64,000 nucleotides of DNA, from NCBI GenBank assembly GCA_020635205.1, contig JACKAE010000001.1, positions 496,001 to 560,000 of the forward strand, in the 5' to 3' direction. The notes under the pieces are model-generated. The model saw only the letters and a program-made list of their open reading frames with translations. It searched no databases and was not told the DNA's origin. Every line of letters starts with the position of its first letter. Within the stretch, counting starts at the first letter, position 1. A program made the translations under genes and the position numbers. This DNA comes from Ignavibacteria bacterium (GTDB lineage: Bacteria; Bacteroidota; Ignavibacteria; OLB7). Positions 37,833-46,881 of this stretch are shown piece after piece.

Positions 37833-38975
37833 CTACTTGACAATCCGATTGGTGCTGACAAAGCGAATAGATCGAACCGGATTATCAAGCGTAAGGGGTG
37901 AATATCCTGTTCCATTCTTTGAGATCCGCTCCACACTGTTTGGCGCATCGGTTGGAACTGCATAGAGAAGATCTGTCCAGTAGTCTGCCCCAATCACACT
38001 GTACGATTTCCCTGAAAAAATGTAGTCGTACTCTCCCCACGCTTTTGTATCGAGCCGGATAACTCCATCTGGTGTGGCAAGGTAGAGGAACGAATCGTCG
38101 GTAAGCGTGGCAAAGTTTGGCTGGCGACCAACGTAGTCGAGCAGTGGTGGAGAGATAAAGGGACGTTCGAAAACAATCTGGTCAGCCCGAAGGTCTACAA
38201 CGTAGAATGTCGGATCAGTCTCGATTGCAAAGGTTCCCGGATCGTCGGTCTCTGCCCCCGGCACTAAGGCAACCAAGAACTGGCCGTCTGGATTTACGTC
38301 GAGGAAAAATGGAGGACGAGGAAATTCGACAATTCCCTCCACGATGAAATCTGGATCGTTGCTGTGAAAGCCAACCAGTTCACCAGTTCCGTCAGCCCTT
38401 TCAATCGCCACGTAGACTCGGTTGTCGCGGCTAACGTTATCTCCACCAGCATCGTATTGATCGTTCGTCGTAATTGCCGTAGGATTCCCCGGTAAAGGAA
38501 CAGAGCCAACGCGAACAAGGTTGCGAACATCGATGTGGAAGACGTTATGTGCCCCGTAAGCAATCACCCACCCCTGCGAGTAATTGCTGAAAGCCATGCC
38601 GTTAAGTGCCGCTGTATCGCCGGCAGGAAAACCTGTAAGCTCCGCACGCTTTTGCCGTGTTCCCAAATCGAGAACCACAATTGTTCCCAACGCATTACTG
38701 TGTAGCCAAAGCTGTTCCCCGGAAGCCTCGTAGAGAGCATTGATTGGCATACCAAGCACCTCGTCGTTTGCCTGTTCGTATTCCGACTGGGCAAGCGTCG
38801 TCGTCGCCTCATAAAATCGGGTAATCTCCCCTGATCCTTCTTTATCAACTGCAAAAAGTGCCGTCTCTCTCCGCTCGTCAGCCTCAGTATCGGTAATGTC
38901 GGGACCTTGTGTAGAACAGGAGATAATGAGGGAAGAGAGTGCAAGGAACAGAAATGTCGGGAATGTATTTCGCAT
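37833..38975 (-). CDS. Lipoprotein with a YVTN/NHL-like beta-propeller
   Basis: 380 residues. The signal MRNTFPTFLFLALSSLIISC gives lipobox IISC (Cys20). The mature part consists of repeated strand-turn-strand units (IVVLDLGTRQKRAELTGFP, VFHIDVRNLVRVGSVPLPGNPTAITTND in part, TFYVVDLRADQIVFERPF) as in YVTN beta-propellers. Such lipoproteins are usually binding or scaffold proteins on the periplasmic or outer face of the outer membrane. Nothing reveals the ligand. Confidence 0.75.
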   Translation of the reverse strand: MRNTFPTFLFLALSSLIISCSTQGPDITDTEADERRETALFAVDKEGSGEITRFYEATTTLAQSEYEQANDEVLGMPINALYEASGEQLWLHSNALGTIVVLDLGTRQKRAELTGFPAGDTAALNGMAFSNYSQGWVIAYGAHNVFHIDVRNLVRVGSVPLPGNPTAITTNDQYDAGGDNVSRDNRVYVAIERADGTGELVGFHSNDPDFIVEGIVEFPRPPFFLDVNPDGQFLVALVPGAETDDPGTFAIETDPTFYVVDLRADQIVFERPFISPPLLDYVGRQPNFATLTDDSFLYLATPDGVIRLDTKAWGEYDYIFSGKSYSVIGADYWTDLLYAVPTDAPNSVERISKNGTGYSPLTLDNPVRSIRFVSTNRIVK

Positions 38976-39001
38976 AGTTATTGGCGTTCTAAAAGAAGGG
39001 T

Positions 39002-39931
39002 TTACTCCATATCGTTCGACTTCCTGTTAACAAGAACCCTCGTCACTAACCATAGTTTCAGGGCAATCCAGAGTTTGTGGGGAGCACGTACTCGGATTTT
39101 TTTCTCTTTGAAGATGTTAAATTCGTTCAACTCAATTTTCTCCAGAAGACGGTAGTAGATAGCATCCATAATCTCAGCGGCAAACATCGTCTTCCGTTCA
39201 TCTGGTCTCAGTGCTGCCCGTGCTCTACCGTAATACTCACGAGCACGTCGTGTCTCGAAGCGCATCAGTTCAATAAAGGGAAGGTTATAGCGGTTTTCGA
39301 TTAAGTCAGCTTCGCTATACCCAAACAGGCGCAGGTCTTCCATCGGCAGGTAGATCCGTCCCCGAGCAGCATCCCCTTTTATATCTCGCAGAATGTTCGT
39401 GAGCTGCAAGGCTATACCCAAGTCAACTGCGTACTCCTTTGTCTCCTCGTAACGGTAGCCGAAAATTTCGATGCAGATTAACCCAACAACCGAGGCGACG
39501 CTGTAGCAATATTCGCGCAGGTCGTCGAACGTCTCGTAGCGGTTACGAACGAGATCCATCTCCATCCCATCGAGAAGCGTCAGGAAGTATTGCTTTGGAA
39601 TGCGAAATCGTTTGACGACCGTGGAGAGAGGAGCAAGAATTGGATGCCGCGATTCTCCGCGATAACAACGTTCCACTTCTTGGCGAAGTCGATTTAGTCG
39701 CTCTCGTTTTCGTTCTACTTTCTCGTCAATCCCTATCAAACCAGAAGGAATATCGTCCGAACGTTCTTCATCCTCGTCAACAATGTCGTCGGCATATCGG
39801 CAGAAGGCATAGACCGAGTGCATCGCCGCCCGCTCATCTCGTGGAAGAAGCGAGAAGGAGTAATAGAAGCTGGTCTTTGACGATTGCGTCAATTCACCCA
39901 CGGAGTCGGTATCGAGAATCAGATTGCTCAC
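39002..39931 (-). CDS. Phytoene/squalene synthase family protein
   Basis: A head-to-head prenyl synthase. The first Asp-rich motif is in AFCRYADDIVDE, the second in NILRDIKGDAARGRIYLP, which looks closest to the HpnD/CrtB branch. It would join two farnesyl or geranylgeranyl diphosphates to make a squalene or phytoene precursor for hopanoids or carotenoids. The start is unclear: the open frame begins with TTG at 40018, and I prefer GTG 39931 (SNLILDTDSVGEL) because the extra 29 residues look non-conserved. No desaturase or cyclase is adjacent. Confidence 0.85.
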   Translation of the reverse strand: MSNLILDTDSVGELTQSSKTSFYYSFSLLPRDERAAMHSVYAFCRYADDIVDEDEERSDDIPSGLIGIDEKVERKRERLNRLRQEVERCYRGESRHPILAPLSTVVKRFRIPKQYFLTLLDGMEMDLVRNRYETFDDLREYCYSVASVVGLICIEIFGYRYEETKEYAVDLGIALQLTNILRDIKGDAARGRIYLPMEDLRLFGYSEADLIENRYNLPFIELMRFETRRAREYYGRARAALRPDERKTMFAAEIMDAIYYRLLEKIELNEFNIFKEKKIRVRAPHKLWIALKLWLVTRVLVNRKSNDME

Positions 39932-40158
39932 AAGTTGCGTAAGATGCGAAATTCGGGAGAAGCAAACCAGACGAAAGATACTTCGTGAGCAACTGGTAAC
40001 GGACAGGTTTGTAGACAATTGTTTGGAAGGTTGAGGAAAGTGTTGGGCATCGTTTGGAAGTATTCAACGATTCTCTATATTTGCTCGTGACATCACGCAT
40101 CATGATGTCCTCCATTGGTTTGGAATTGAGGCATGTCGGGCAACTGACATGTTCTCTT

Positions 40159-40203
40159 GAAGCCGTGCGATAGGGGGTGAATCGCGCGGCTTCTCTTTTT
40201 TTT
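40159..40203 (+). terminator. Strong plus-strand terminator without an upstream plus-strand gene
   Basis: Stem GAAGCCGTGCGAT / ATCGCGCGGCTTC (40159-40171, 40181-40193; 13 positions, one G-T pair), 9-base loop, then eight consecutive T at 40196-40203. The nearest annotated genes on both sides are minus-strand, so it may end a small RNA (see findings). Confidence 0.75.
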
Positions 40204-40235
40204 AATACTGCCGACCTCCTGTCGGCAATAGAAAC

Positions 40236-40267
40236 GGAGCCTCGTCGAACTCAGTCGACGAGGCTCC
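40236..40267. terminator. Hairpin after the 1217-residue coiled-coil gene
   Basis: Perfect 13-bp stem GGAGCCTCGTCGA / TCGACGAGGCTCC, 55 bases past the stop at 40323 when read leftwards. A smaller palindrome TGCCGAC / GTCGGCA (40209-40227) is next to it. The leftward U-tract is weak (GTTTCTATT). Confidence 0.6.
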
Positions 40268-40322
40268 TTCTTTGTTTTCATCAGGAACGGAGAAGGCTCT
40301 TTTTTTCACTGCCTCTCCATCG

Positions 40323-43300
40323 TTATCTCTGAATTGCCACCTCACAACTCTTCCCTCCAGCACTCACCGTCAGCTTGTTCCCGACTGTGTGGTCAAATCC
40401 GTCTGGAAGATCGGCCTCAACTGCACGGAATGATCCATCAGCTCCGGCAGTAACGGTTACGCTCTTACCATTTGCATCGGTGATTGTGACTGGAGAGTTT
40501 GGCGGGACGCTTCCCGGCCTCCCAGCGATTATCATGCCACCGGTGGCTCCCGTACCACGGGATGCAACGATCTTTGAGCAGTCGACGCACTGTGGGTTCA
40601 GCTTAATTCCTCCAACATCAAACTTGAACCATTCACTCACATCACCACTCTCGAACCCATCCGTGAATGTGATATTTTCCTTCCCACTCTCCTCGGAATT
40701 TCTCTCGGTCTCTTGTTTAGCACCACCCGTCCCTTCACCCTCATTTGAGCTGTTTTCACCTTTGCTCTCATTCTGGTTCTTCCGCTCGTCACACTCTTTC
40801 TTTAACTGTTCGTACTGAGCACGCAATACTTCTAACGCTTTCTCCCACGTTGGCTGCCCCCACGTTGCGTTCTCAATCTCCCTTTGCACCTCTTTTATTT
40901 TGCTTTCCAGATCAAATTCTTCACCAATTGATCGTTCCCACTCCTGATACTCTACGGTTGTCTTATCAACGCCCTGCGCCAGTACGGTTTCCTTCAGTCT
41001 GTTAGAACGTGCCTTCGCTGCTTGAAGCTGTTGCTCCAACTCCGCAAGTTTCTGCCGCGCAGCCTTCTCACGAGCTTTATCCTTTGCCAACAACTCTTCT
41101 GTTGTGCGAATACGATCTTCAACGTCAGCCAGCTTCTCACACGGATCATCCTCATCGATCAGATCACTACGACCTGTTTGCTCAGTGCCTCCGTTGCCAC
41201 CTGTACCACTTGTTCCGCCACCATTCTGTCCGGGAACATCCTTCTTTCCACTTCCACTCCCTTCTGTATTGTCCCCTCCCTTTTCTCCGGCAGTCCCAGC
41301 CCCACTTCGGTTCGAGGACGATCCCGGTTTGTCGCACTCTTTCTTCAATTGCTCGTATTCCTTCGTGAGCTTTTCAAGCTCTCGACGAGCCTTCTCCTCA
41401 CGATCAGCCGCTTCCTTTGCTTTGTCCAACTTCTCCTGAGTTTCTTTCAGCCTCTTCTTCAGCTCGCGAATCCGGTCTTGATGTTTCTGAATCTCCGCGA
41501 GATAGTTATCTCGATTCCTCTTCAGGCTCCTGTACTCATCGGAGTTCTCTCCATATTTCTGGAAGGCTTCGTCGGTCATCTTCCCGAGCTTCTCCCAGAT
41601 TTTCCAGTCGTGGTCGAGATCACTCTCCGCTTTCTCTAACTCACGTTCAAGTTCGGCTTTTGCATCTTCCAATTCAGAGAGATTTCCTTTCTCACTTGCA
41701 GCCTGTTCAATCTCCCGCTTCAACTCCTCAATTCGCTTCTCAACCTCTTTCAGCTTCTCGCAAGGATCGTCTGTTGTCCCACCAACATCACCATTTGTTC
41801 CGTTCGATGTGCCGTCGGTATCTCCTCCGGTAGTCCCGCTCTTATCGCCTGTCTCGTCACTCCCTGAATCTCCACTCTCACTCTGACCGGAGTTCTTATC
41901 TCCACCATCACTCCCATCCTGTGCATCGCCAGCACTCTCTCCTTTCTTATCGCAATCCTTCTTTAGCTTCTCATATTCTCCTCGCAACTTTTCGAGTTCA
42001 TCAACTGCTTTGTCTACCTCTTTCATCTTCTCTTCCCTCTCTTCCCTCTCTTCCTTCAACTTCTTCTCTAAACCTTCACACTCCTTCTTCTGATTCTCTA
42101 CTTCAGCTTGCTTCCGGTTTCGCTCGGCGAGCTTCTCCTTCAGTTGCTTGTTGATCTTCTGCAATTCCTTCACTTGATTCCAAGCACTCGGAACGATCCC
42201 CTCAATAAAGTTGCCGTTCACAATTGCGCCGTATGTTAACTCTCCTGTTCTGGAATTATAGGACCACCCAAAGTTGACTCCATCATTATCATGAATCTCT
42301 TTAATTTGCTTCAGCAGTTGCTCCTGACGACTTCTCAAATCGTCAACTTCTTTATTCAGTCTGTCAAGTTCTTCCTGCGCTCTCTTCGCATTCTCCTGGC
42401 AATCCTTCTTTGCTTGGTCAGAGTTAGCCGCAGCCCGCGCAGCTTTTTGTGCAGCCTCTTCGGCAGCTTTCAACGCGGCCTCGGCTTCAGTAATTTTTTC
42501 CTCAAGCGCTTTCAGTCTCTTGCATGGGTCGTCGTTTACCGTCGGGTCATCACCATTCTCTGAACCATCGTTCGATCCATCCTCTGAACCTTTATCTTTT
42601 CCATCGTCGTCATCGGAATCATCGTCATCGCCTCCTCCTTTCCCTTTCTTCCCCTTTCCCTTCCCCGGTTTGCCACAGCGGCAGTCGATCGTGATGCTCA
42701 CCTTGTAGACATCTTTGAAAGGAGAAAGGCCAAGAGGTAGAGCACGAATCCAGACATCGATGGTAAAGCTGCCGGTATTCTTGCACTTGATCGTGATCCT
42801 ACCACTTGCATCATAGCTAACGTCGGCAACGGTTGGATCAACACCACTGATGCCGAGAACGTCCATCGGAAACGTGTTGAAGCCCATGTTTCCGAAATTC
42901 ATCCAGATTCGGAAGCTGCGTGCCTTATCGCAGGTGCTCTGTACTGTGCCTATGTTCCCTAAGTCTTTAATCCCCTTCTTGTTGTTTCCTCCATTTCCAC
43001 CACCACCATTCCCTCCTCCGTTACCTCCACCTCCATTACCACCACCGTTGCCTCCTCCACCATTGCCCGGATTCCACTGAATGATCCACGAACCGTTGGC
43101 AATGTTCTGCATTCCGATTAACGGACTATTTGAACCGAAGGTGAAGTGGCGGACTGTTGATGCGTAGGTTTGCCCAGAGACCGGATCGGTGATTGATACT
43201 TGCCAAGCAAAACCGTATGCAGTGCCAAAGTAGTTGATGAACGAAGGATCGCTCGCCAAGTATTGGTAGCTCAGGAGATTTCCCACATTCTTATCGAGAA

Positions 43301-43976
43301 CTGGTGGGTTTACCTGAATCGCATTCTGATCCGATTGGTTCTGGTAAACTGGAACAATCCGCAGCCGGTAGGAACCAGTTACTCGTTGCGCCGGAGCCCA
43401 CTGAAAGTTTGGGAGCTGACTGGGGAGAAAAACTTGGTGGTCGCTCGGCAAAATTAGTGTTGGTGGTCTCGGGTGCAGAATCGTCAGATTAGAACAGCCT
43501 CCAATTGTTGGGATGGGCTGTCCTGCGGAGTTCAGCAACCGGATACAGAAGCTGTAATTCCCCTCTGGAAGTGAGTTTGTGGCCAAAGCAATGGTTCTAA
43601 CACTTGGGTCAATCTCCACACTGTTCGGGTCGATTAAGTCACGACCGAAAAGGGTCTTCACTGAATATCCTTTTCCTACGGTCACGCTCGGAATTTGTGG
43701 GCTTCCATCCTTCGAGCGCACCACAATCTTTCCTGTTCCCACATTCTTCACTTCGAACGATACGCGCGCATCTCTGTACTCTTGGTTTCCTGCTGGATTC
43801 GTTATCCGAAGCTGAATCAACGATGGATCTTGACGCCAATCGGAGATTCTCTCCGGCATCGGATTTCGTGTTAACAGTTGCAGTTGAATCTGCCCCTGCG
43901 CTAATGCTGCTGTGATACTGATGAAAAAGATCATCGTGATCGCTACAATCAGTCGGGTTAGTAGTCCCTGTTTCAT
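40323..43976 (-). CDS. Secreted protein with three cysteine-bounded coiled-coil modules
   Basis: 1217 residues. Signal peptide ends ALAQ. An N-terminal Ig-like part (about 30-300) is followed by a Gly/Asn linker (about 303-330), a second beta domain ending DCRCGKPGKGKGK, and an Asp/Ser/Gly linker. Then come three long charged coiled coils, each opening with DDPC(K/E)(R/K)L and closing with Y-E-x-LKK-x-CD: C485-C675, C739-C881 and C946-C1062, separated by Gly/Ser/Asp-rich linkers. The C-terminal 110 residues begin DGFESGDVSEWF and contain a carboxypeptidase-regulatory-like strand pattern. There is no clear T9SS sorting domain. Probably a periplasmic or surface structural protein. Confidence 0.75.
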   Translation of the reverse strand: MKQGLLTRLIVAITMIFFISITAALAQGQIQLQLLTRNPMPERISDWRQDPSLIQLRITNPAGNQEYRDARVSFEVKNVGTGKIVVRSKDGSPQIPSVTVGKGYSVKTLFGRDLIDPNSVEIDPSVRTIALATNSLPEGNYSFCIRLLNSAGQPIPTIGGCSNLTILHPRPPTLILPSDHQVFLPSQLPNFQWAPAQRVTGSYRLRIVPVYQNQSDQNAIQVNPPVLDKNVGNLLSYQYLASDPSFINYFGTAYGFAWQVSITDPVSGQTYASTVRHFTFGSNSPLIGMQNIANGSWIIQWNPGNGGGGNGGGNGGGGNGGGNGGGGNGGNNKKGIKDLGNIGTVQSTCDKARSFRIWMNFGNMGFNTFPMDVLGISGVDPTVADVSYDASGRITIKCKNTGSFTIDVWIRALPLGLSPFKDVYKVSITIDCRCGKPGKGKGKKGKGGGDDDDSDDDDGKDKGSEDGSNDGSENGDDPTVNDDPCKRLKALEEKITEAEAALKAAEEAAQKAARAAANSDQAKKDCQENAKRAQEELDRLNKEVDDLRSRQEQLLKQIKEIHDNDGVNFGWSYNSRTGELTYGAIVNGNFIEGIVPSAWNQVKELQKINKQLKEKLAERNRKQAEVENQKKECEGLEKKLKEEREEREEKMKEVDKAVDELEKLRGEYEKLKKDCDKKGESAGDAQDGSDGGDKNSGQSESGDSGSDETGDKSGTTGGDTDGTSNGTNGDVGGTTDDPCEKLKEVEKRIEELKREIEQAASEKGNLSELEDAKAELERELEKAESDLDHDWKIWEKLGKMTDEAFQKYGENSDEYRSLKRNRDNYLAEIQKHQDRIRELKKRLKETQEKLDKAKEAADREEKARRELEKLTKEYEQLKKECDKPGSSSNRSGAGTAGEKGGDNTEGSGSGKKDVPGQNGGGTSGTGGNGGTEQTGRSDLIDEDDPCEKLADVEDRIRTTEELLAKDKAREKAARQKLAELEQQLQAAKARSNRLKETVLAQGVDKTTVEYQEWERSIGEEFDLESKIKEVQREIENATWGQPTWEKALEVLRAQYEQLKKECDERKNQNESKGENSSNEGEGTGGAKQETERNSEESGKENITFTDGFESGDVSEWFKFDVGGIKLNPQCVDCSKIVASRGTGATGGMIIAGRPGSVPPNSPVTITDANGKSVTVTAGADGSFRAVEADLPDGFDHTVGNKLTVSAGGKSCEVAIQR
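43000..43074 (-). repeat. Glycine/asparagine-rich coding repeat
   Basis: Short tandem units of CCACC/CCATT type on the plus strand encode a (GGGGN/GGGN) linker within the 1217-residue protein. It is a coding low-complexity repeat of units around 12-15 bases, likely variable in length between strains by slippage. Confidence 0.6.
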
Positions 43977-44209
43977 ACGTGTGCCTCTTTCTGCGTTGGT
44001 TATTGATAACAGTTGTTGTTTGAACTCCTACCAGTATCTGCCGCAGACTTAAATCCAACTTAACGGGGGTGAAAAATTTTTGATTGTAGATTGAGGATTG
44101 TCAGATTTTCTCCTTTTTTATGCTGAAATCAGCTTTATTTCCCTACCCAAAAAAAATCAGTGCCGAAAAAGAGAGAGCATCGCCACAAAGCCCCCAAGTC
44201 CAGCCTTGT

Positions 44210-44345
44210 CGTTCCGAGGTCCTCCGAGGAATCTCACCCGATTGGTTGAGCAATACTCCCACACCATACAAAACTGGCCAGGCTCTTCGGCTGGCCTCCG
44301 AGTGACAGCGATAAGGTTCCACGTGATATTGAAAATCCTGAGACA
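44210..44345 (+). repeat. Dispersed repeat, copy A
   Basis: In the 458-base gap before the GMC oxidoreductase. It shares with copy B (46882-47010, opposite strand) AGGTCnTCnGAGGAATCTC, then CCCGATT, then CATACAA, then GAGTGACA and ATTGAAAA, in the same order and similar spacing. No open frame worth calling. The rest of the 43977-44434 gap holds nothing I recognise. Confidence 0.6.
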
Positions 44346-44434
44346 TATTTCCGAAATCTTAAATTCTGATTCCTCAATCTCCTGTAACCCATCTATAACT
44401 CACCGTTTTCTCCTGACCACTATACTTTTGTACT

Positions 44435-45940
44435 ATGCCTTTTGACTACGATGCCATTATCGTCGGCAGTGGTGCTGGTGGCGGAACCATCGCCTGGAAA
44501 CTTTGTACCGCTGGAAAGCGAGTGCTGTTGATAGAGCGGGGAAAGCGATTTGATGATCCTACTGCATTCCAGAACGAGAAGCGGATGCTGATTGATATGG
44601 AGGCATTTGATGATCGGACGTTCAGGGTAAACGAGCGGGATACGCGACTCTATATCGGTGGCGTTTTAGGAGGTGGAACTGCACTCTATGGAAGTGCCCT
44701 ACTCCGACCAAGTCGAGATGATTTTCACCCCGGGAAGTTCTACAGTAAATGGTTGGAACCTGAGTTGTGGGACTGGCCAATCAACTACGATGATCTGGAA
44801 CCATATTACGATCAAGTAGAAGAACTGCTCGGGGTAACTGGTGACGTCTCAGCAACGATGCTCCACATCGAGAAACCTCGAGGGGACTACACCTCACCTC
44901 CCCCGGAATTAGAGCCAATCAACAAAAAACTGAAGCGTGGGATCGAAGAGTCTGGCTTCCATCCATTCCACCTGCCTCTCGGCATCGACTTCAATCGATG
45001 CCTTCGCTGTCCTACCTGTCCCGGATTTTACTGTCCTAACAACGCTCGAGCCTCAACAACTGACCGGTTCATCGAGCGCGCAATCGCAACGAACAACTTA
45101 GAACTTCGCACTGAGTTCGAAGCCGAGCGGATATTGCTCGACCAAAAAGGTAAAGGAAGAGGAATCAGAGTCCGTTCGCGACACCAAAACGTTGTGGAGG
45201 AATTAACTGCAGAGAACTACATCATCTCTGCCGGTGCTATCGGAAGTCCGGTACTTCTGATGAAGTCAGGTTATGAAGACCGAAGTGGAGAGCTGGGACG
45301 CAACTACGCCTACCATTGCGGCGCGCTCGTCGCCGGGATATTTCGTGAGCCGACTGGTGGAAGCGAACGGTTTATCAAGCAACTTGGATTCACCGATCTC
45401 TACTTCGGCAATAATGAGTTTCCACACAAACTTGGCTACGTCCAGACCCTCCCTTCCCCTGGGCCACTATCTGTTCAGGAGAATGCCCCCCTACCTATCC
45501 CTCACTCGCTGGCAAAATTTCTGAACCGAAGAATGCTTATCATTTCTGGTGCGGTGGAAGATTTACCCCAGCAAGAAAATCGCGTGCATGTTGACCGCTC
45601 AGGAAAGATTCACCTAACGCACAAGTTTCACCCCTACGACATCGAGCGGTCACGGTGGTATCTTCAGCAACTGAAGCGAGTTATGAAGAAAACCGGAGCA
45701 CTTTTCACGTTTGGAGCAACTGGCGAGAAGGATGATCGGCACACAGCCCACCAGACCGGTACGGTTCGTTTTGGAACAGACCCAAAGCAGGCTGTGCTCG
45801 ATTCTAACTGTCGTCTGCACGGTTACGAGAACGTCTATGTTGTCGACGGGAGTTTCACCCCAACATCGCTCGGCGTTGGTCCAGCACTAACAATTATGGC
45901 GAACGCATTGCGGGTTGGAGAGATTATTGCAACCCCGTAG
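44435..45940 (+). CDS. GMC-type oxidoreductase with a cysteine cluster
   Basis: A 501-residue flavoprotein of the glucose-methanol-choline family. The FAD dinucleotide motif is IIVGSGAGGGTIAWKL near the N-terminus, with LIERGKRF at the end of the second strand; the C-terminal FAD/active-site block is VYVVDGSFTPTSLGVGPALTIMANALR. An unusual feature is C189-x2-C192-x2-C195-x4-C200 (RCPTCPGFYCPNNAR), which could bind an iron-sulphur cluster. It would oxidise an alcohol or sugar in the cytoplasm; no signal peptide is seen. Eighty-three bases later comes an SDR gene in the same direction, so the two may act in one pathway. Confidence 0.85.
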   Translation: MPFDYDAIIVGSGAGGGTIAWKLCTAGKRVLLIERGKRFDDPTAFQNEKRMLIDMEAFDDRTFRVNERDTRLYIGGVLGGGTALYGSALLRPSRDDFHPGKFYSKWLEPELWDWPINYDDLEPYYDQVEELLGVTGDVSATMLHIEKPRGDYTSPPPELEPINKKLKRGIEESGFHPFHLPLGIDFNRCLRCPTCPGFYCPNNARASTTDRFIERAIATNNLELRTEFEAERILLDQKGKGRGIRVRSRHQNVVEELTAENYIISAGAIGSPVLLMKSGYEDRSGELGRNYAYHCGALVAGIFREPTGGSERFIKQLGFTDLYFGNNEFPHKLGYVQTLPSPGPLSVQENAPLPIPHSLAKFLNRRMLIISGAVEDLPQQENRVHVDRSGKIHLTHKFHPYDIERSRWYLQQLKRVMKKTGALFTFGATGEKDDRHTAHQTGTVRFGTDPKQAVLDSNCRLHGYENVYVVDGSFTPTSLGVGPALTIMANALRVGEIIATP

Positions 45941-45958
45941 GGGCGAACAACCATTCGC
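45933..45958. repeat. REP-like palindromes overlapping the GMC stop codon
   Basis: CCCC-GTA-GGGG (45933-45943) contains the TAG stop at 45938-45940, followed at once by GCGAA/TTCGC (45943-45958). The GTAGGGGCGAA...ATTCGC pattern resembles a widespread intergenic repeat type; a second ATTCGC follows at about 45990. Confidence 0.5.
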
Positions 45959-46023
45959 ACCACACAAACCACCCAACGAACAAAGAGGCATTCGCACCCT
46001 CAACAACAAAACCAACACTATCT

Positions 46024-46806
46024 ATGAAGACTGTCACCATCACCGGAATCTCTGGCACACTCGGCAAGGCACTCGGCAAAGAATATCTCCGCAAAGGATG
46101 GCACGTAATCGGCGTCTCCCGTCGTGACGATGTTGAGGGGAAGGGAGAGAGTTACTCTGAACTTCACGTATCAGACCAAGAGAGCGTGGAGGATGCAAAG
46201 CAGTTGCTCGACCTCAACTCTGATCTGCTGATCCTGAACGCGGGGCAGATCGAAACGGAGATTGGTGAGAAAGGGCTGCCCCTAACAGAAATGGTAGAGA
46301 GTATGAACCGAGTAAACTACACATGGCCGGCAGTGGTAGCAACCGAGGCAGGAAACCGAACCTGGAAGAACTCGCTCGAGATTATCGCAATCGGTTCGAT
46401 AGCCGACGGAGCACCCTCCCCGTTCGGTCCGGTCTACCATGCAGGAAAAATTGCGATCCACTACTTCTGGCTTGGAGTCGGTCCTATTATCTACTATGCA
46501 ACCGAGGGGAAGGTGAAGATGCGCCTCTATCGACCGGGAGCAATTAAAGGACCACTGGCCTGGGCTCCGATCAACAGACTGAACGAGAAGGGGTACAAGA
46601 TCAGGAAGAAGCGGGTTGACGGAGCACCCGAGGCAGACCGTGTTGCCAGAGATATTATCAAGTGGATTGAAAGAGGGAAAGGTTGGGTGGGAACATGGGA
46701 TGAACCAATCTCCTTCAAAATCTTCAAGTACCTCCACGCACTCTTCCCAAACCTTTCCTATAAAGTGCAGATGCTTGGGTGGAGGAAAGGGAGCAAGTGG
46801 GGTTAG
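46024..46806 (+). CDS. Short-chain dehydrogenase/reductase (SDR)
   Basis: 260 residues with a classical SDR Rossmann fold: TITGISGTLGKALG (nucleotide-binding glycine motif), LLILNAGQ (NAG) at about 70-77, a Ser in IAIGSIADG and the catalytic Y-x-x-x-K as YHAGK near 140. The arginines in VSRR after strand 2 favour NADP(H). The C-terminal 60 residues (FKIFKYLHALFPNLSYK) extend past the usual SDR end and may contact a membrane. Substrate unknown; it follows the GMC oxidoreductase in the same direction. Confidence 0.87.
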   Translation: MKTVTITGISGTLGKALGKEYLRKGWHVIGVSRRDDVEGKGESYSELHVSDQESVEDAKQLLDLNSDLLILNAGQIETEIGEKGLPLTEMVESMNRVNYTWPAVVATEAGNRTWKNSLEIIAIGSIADGAPSPFGPVYHAGKIAIHYFWLGVGPIIYYATEGKVKMRLYRPGAIKGPLAWAPINRLNEKGYKIRKKRVDGAPEADRVARDIIKWIERGKGWVGTWDEPISFKIFKYLHALFPNLSYKVQMLGWRKGSKWG

Positions 46807-46881
46807 TTCGTTGAGTTCATAGAGTTTGTAGAGAGGAGAGTTGATAGAGTGGGAGTTCGGAGGGGAAAAGTGGATTGGGAA

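Noticed and set aside
41022..41639. 205-codon plus-strand ORF
   Set aside because: Antisense to a coiled-coil module; its Leu/Ser/Phe-rich composition is the mirror of Glu/Lys codons.
43000..43074. Tandem repeat resembling a short CRISPR or minisatellite
   Set aside because: Units of 12-15 bases encode an in-frame Gly/Asn linker; no spacers of CRISPR length.
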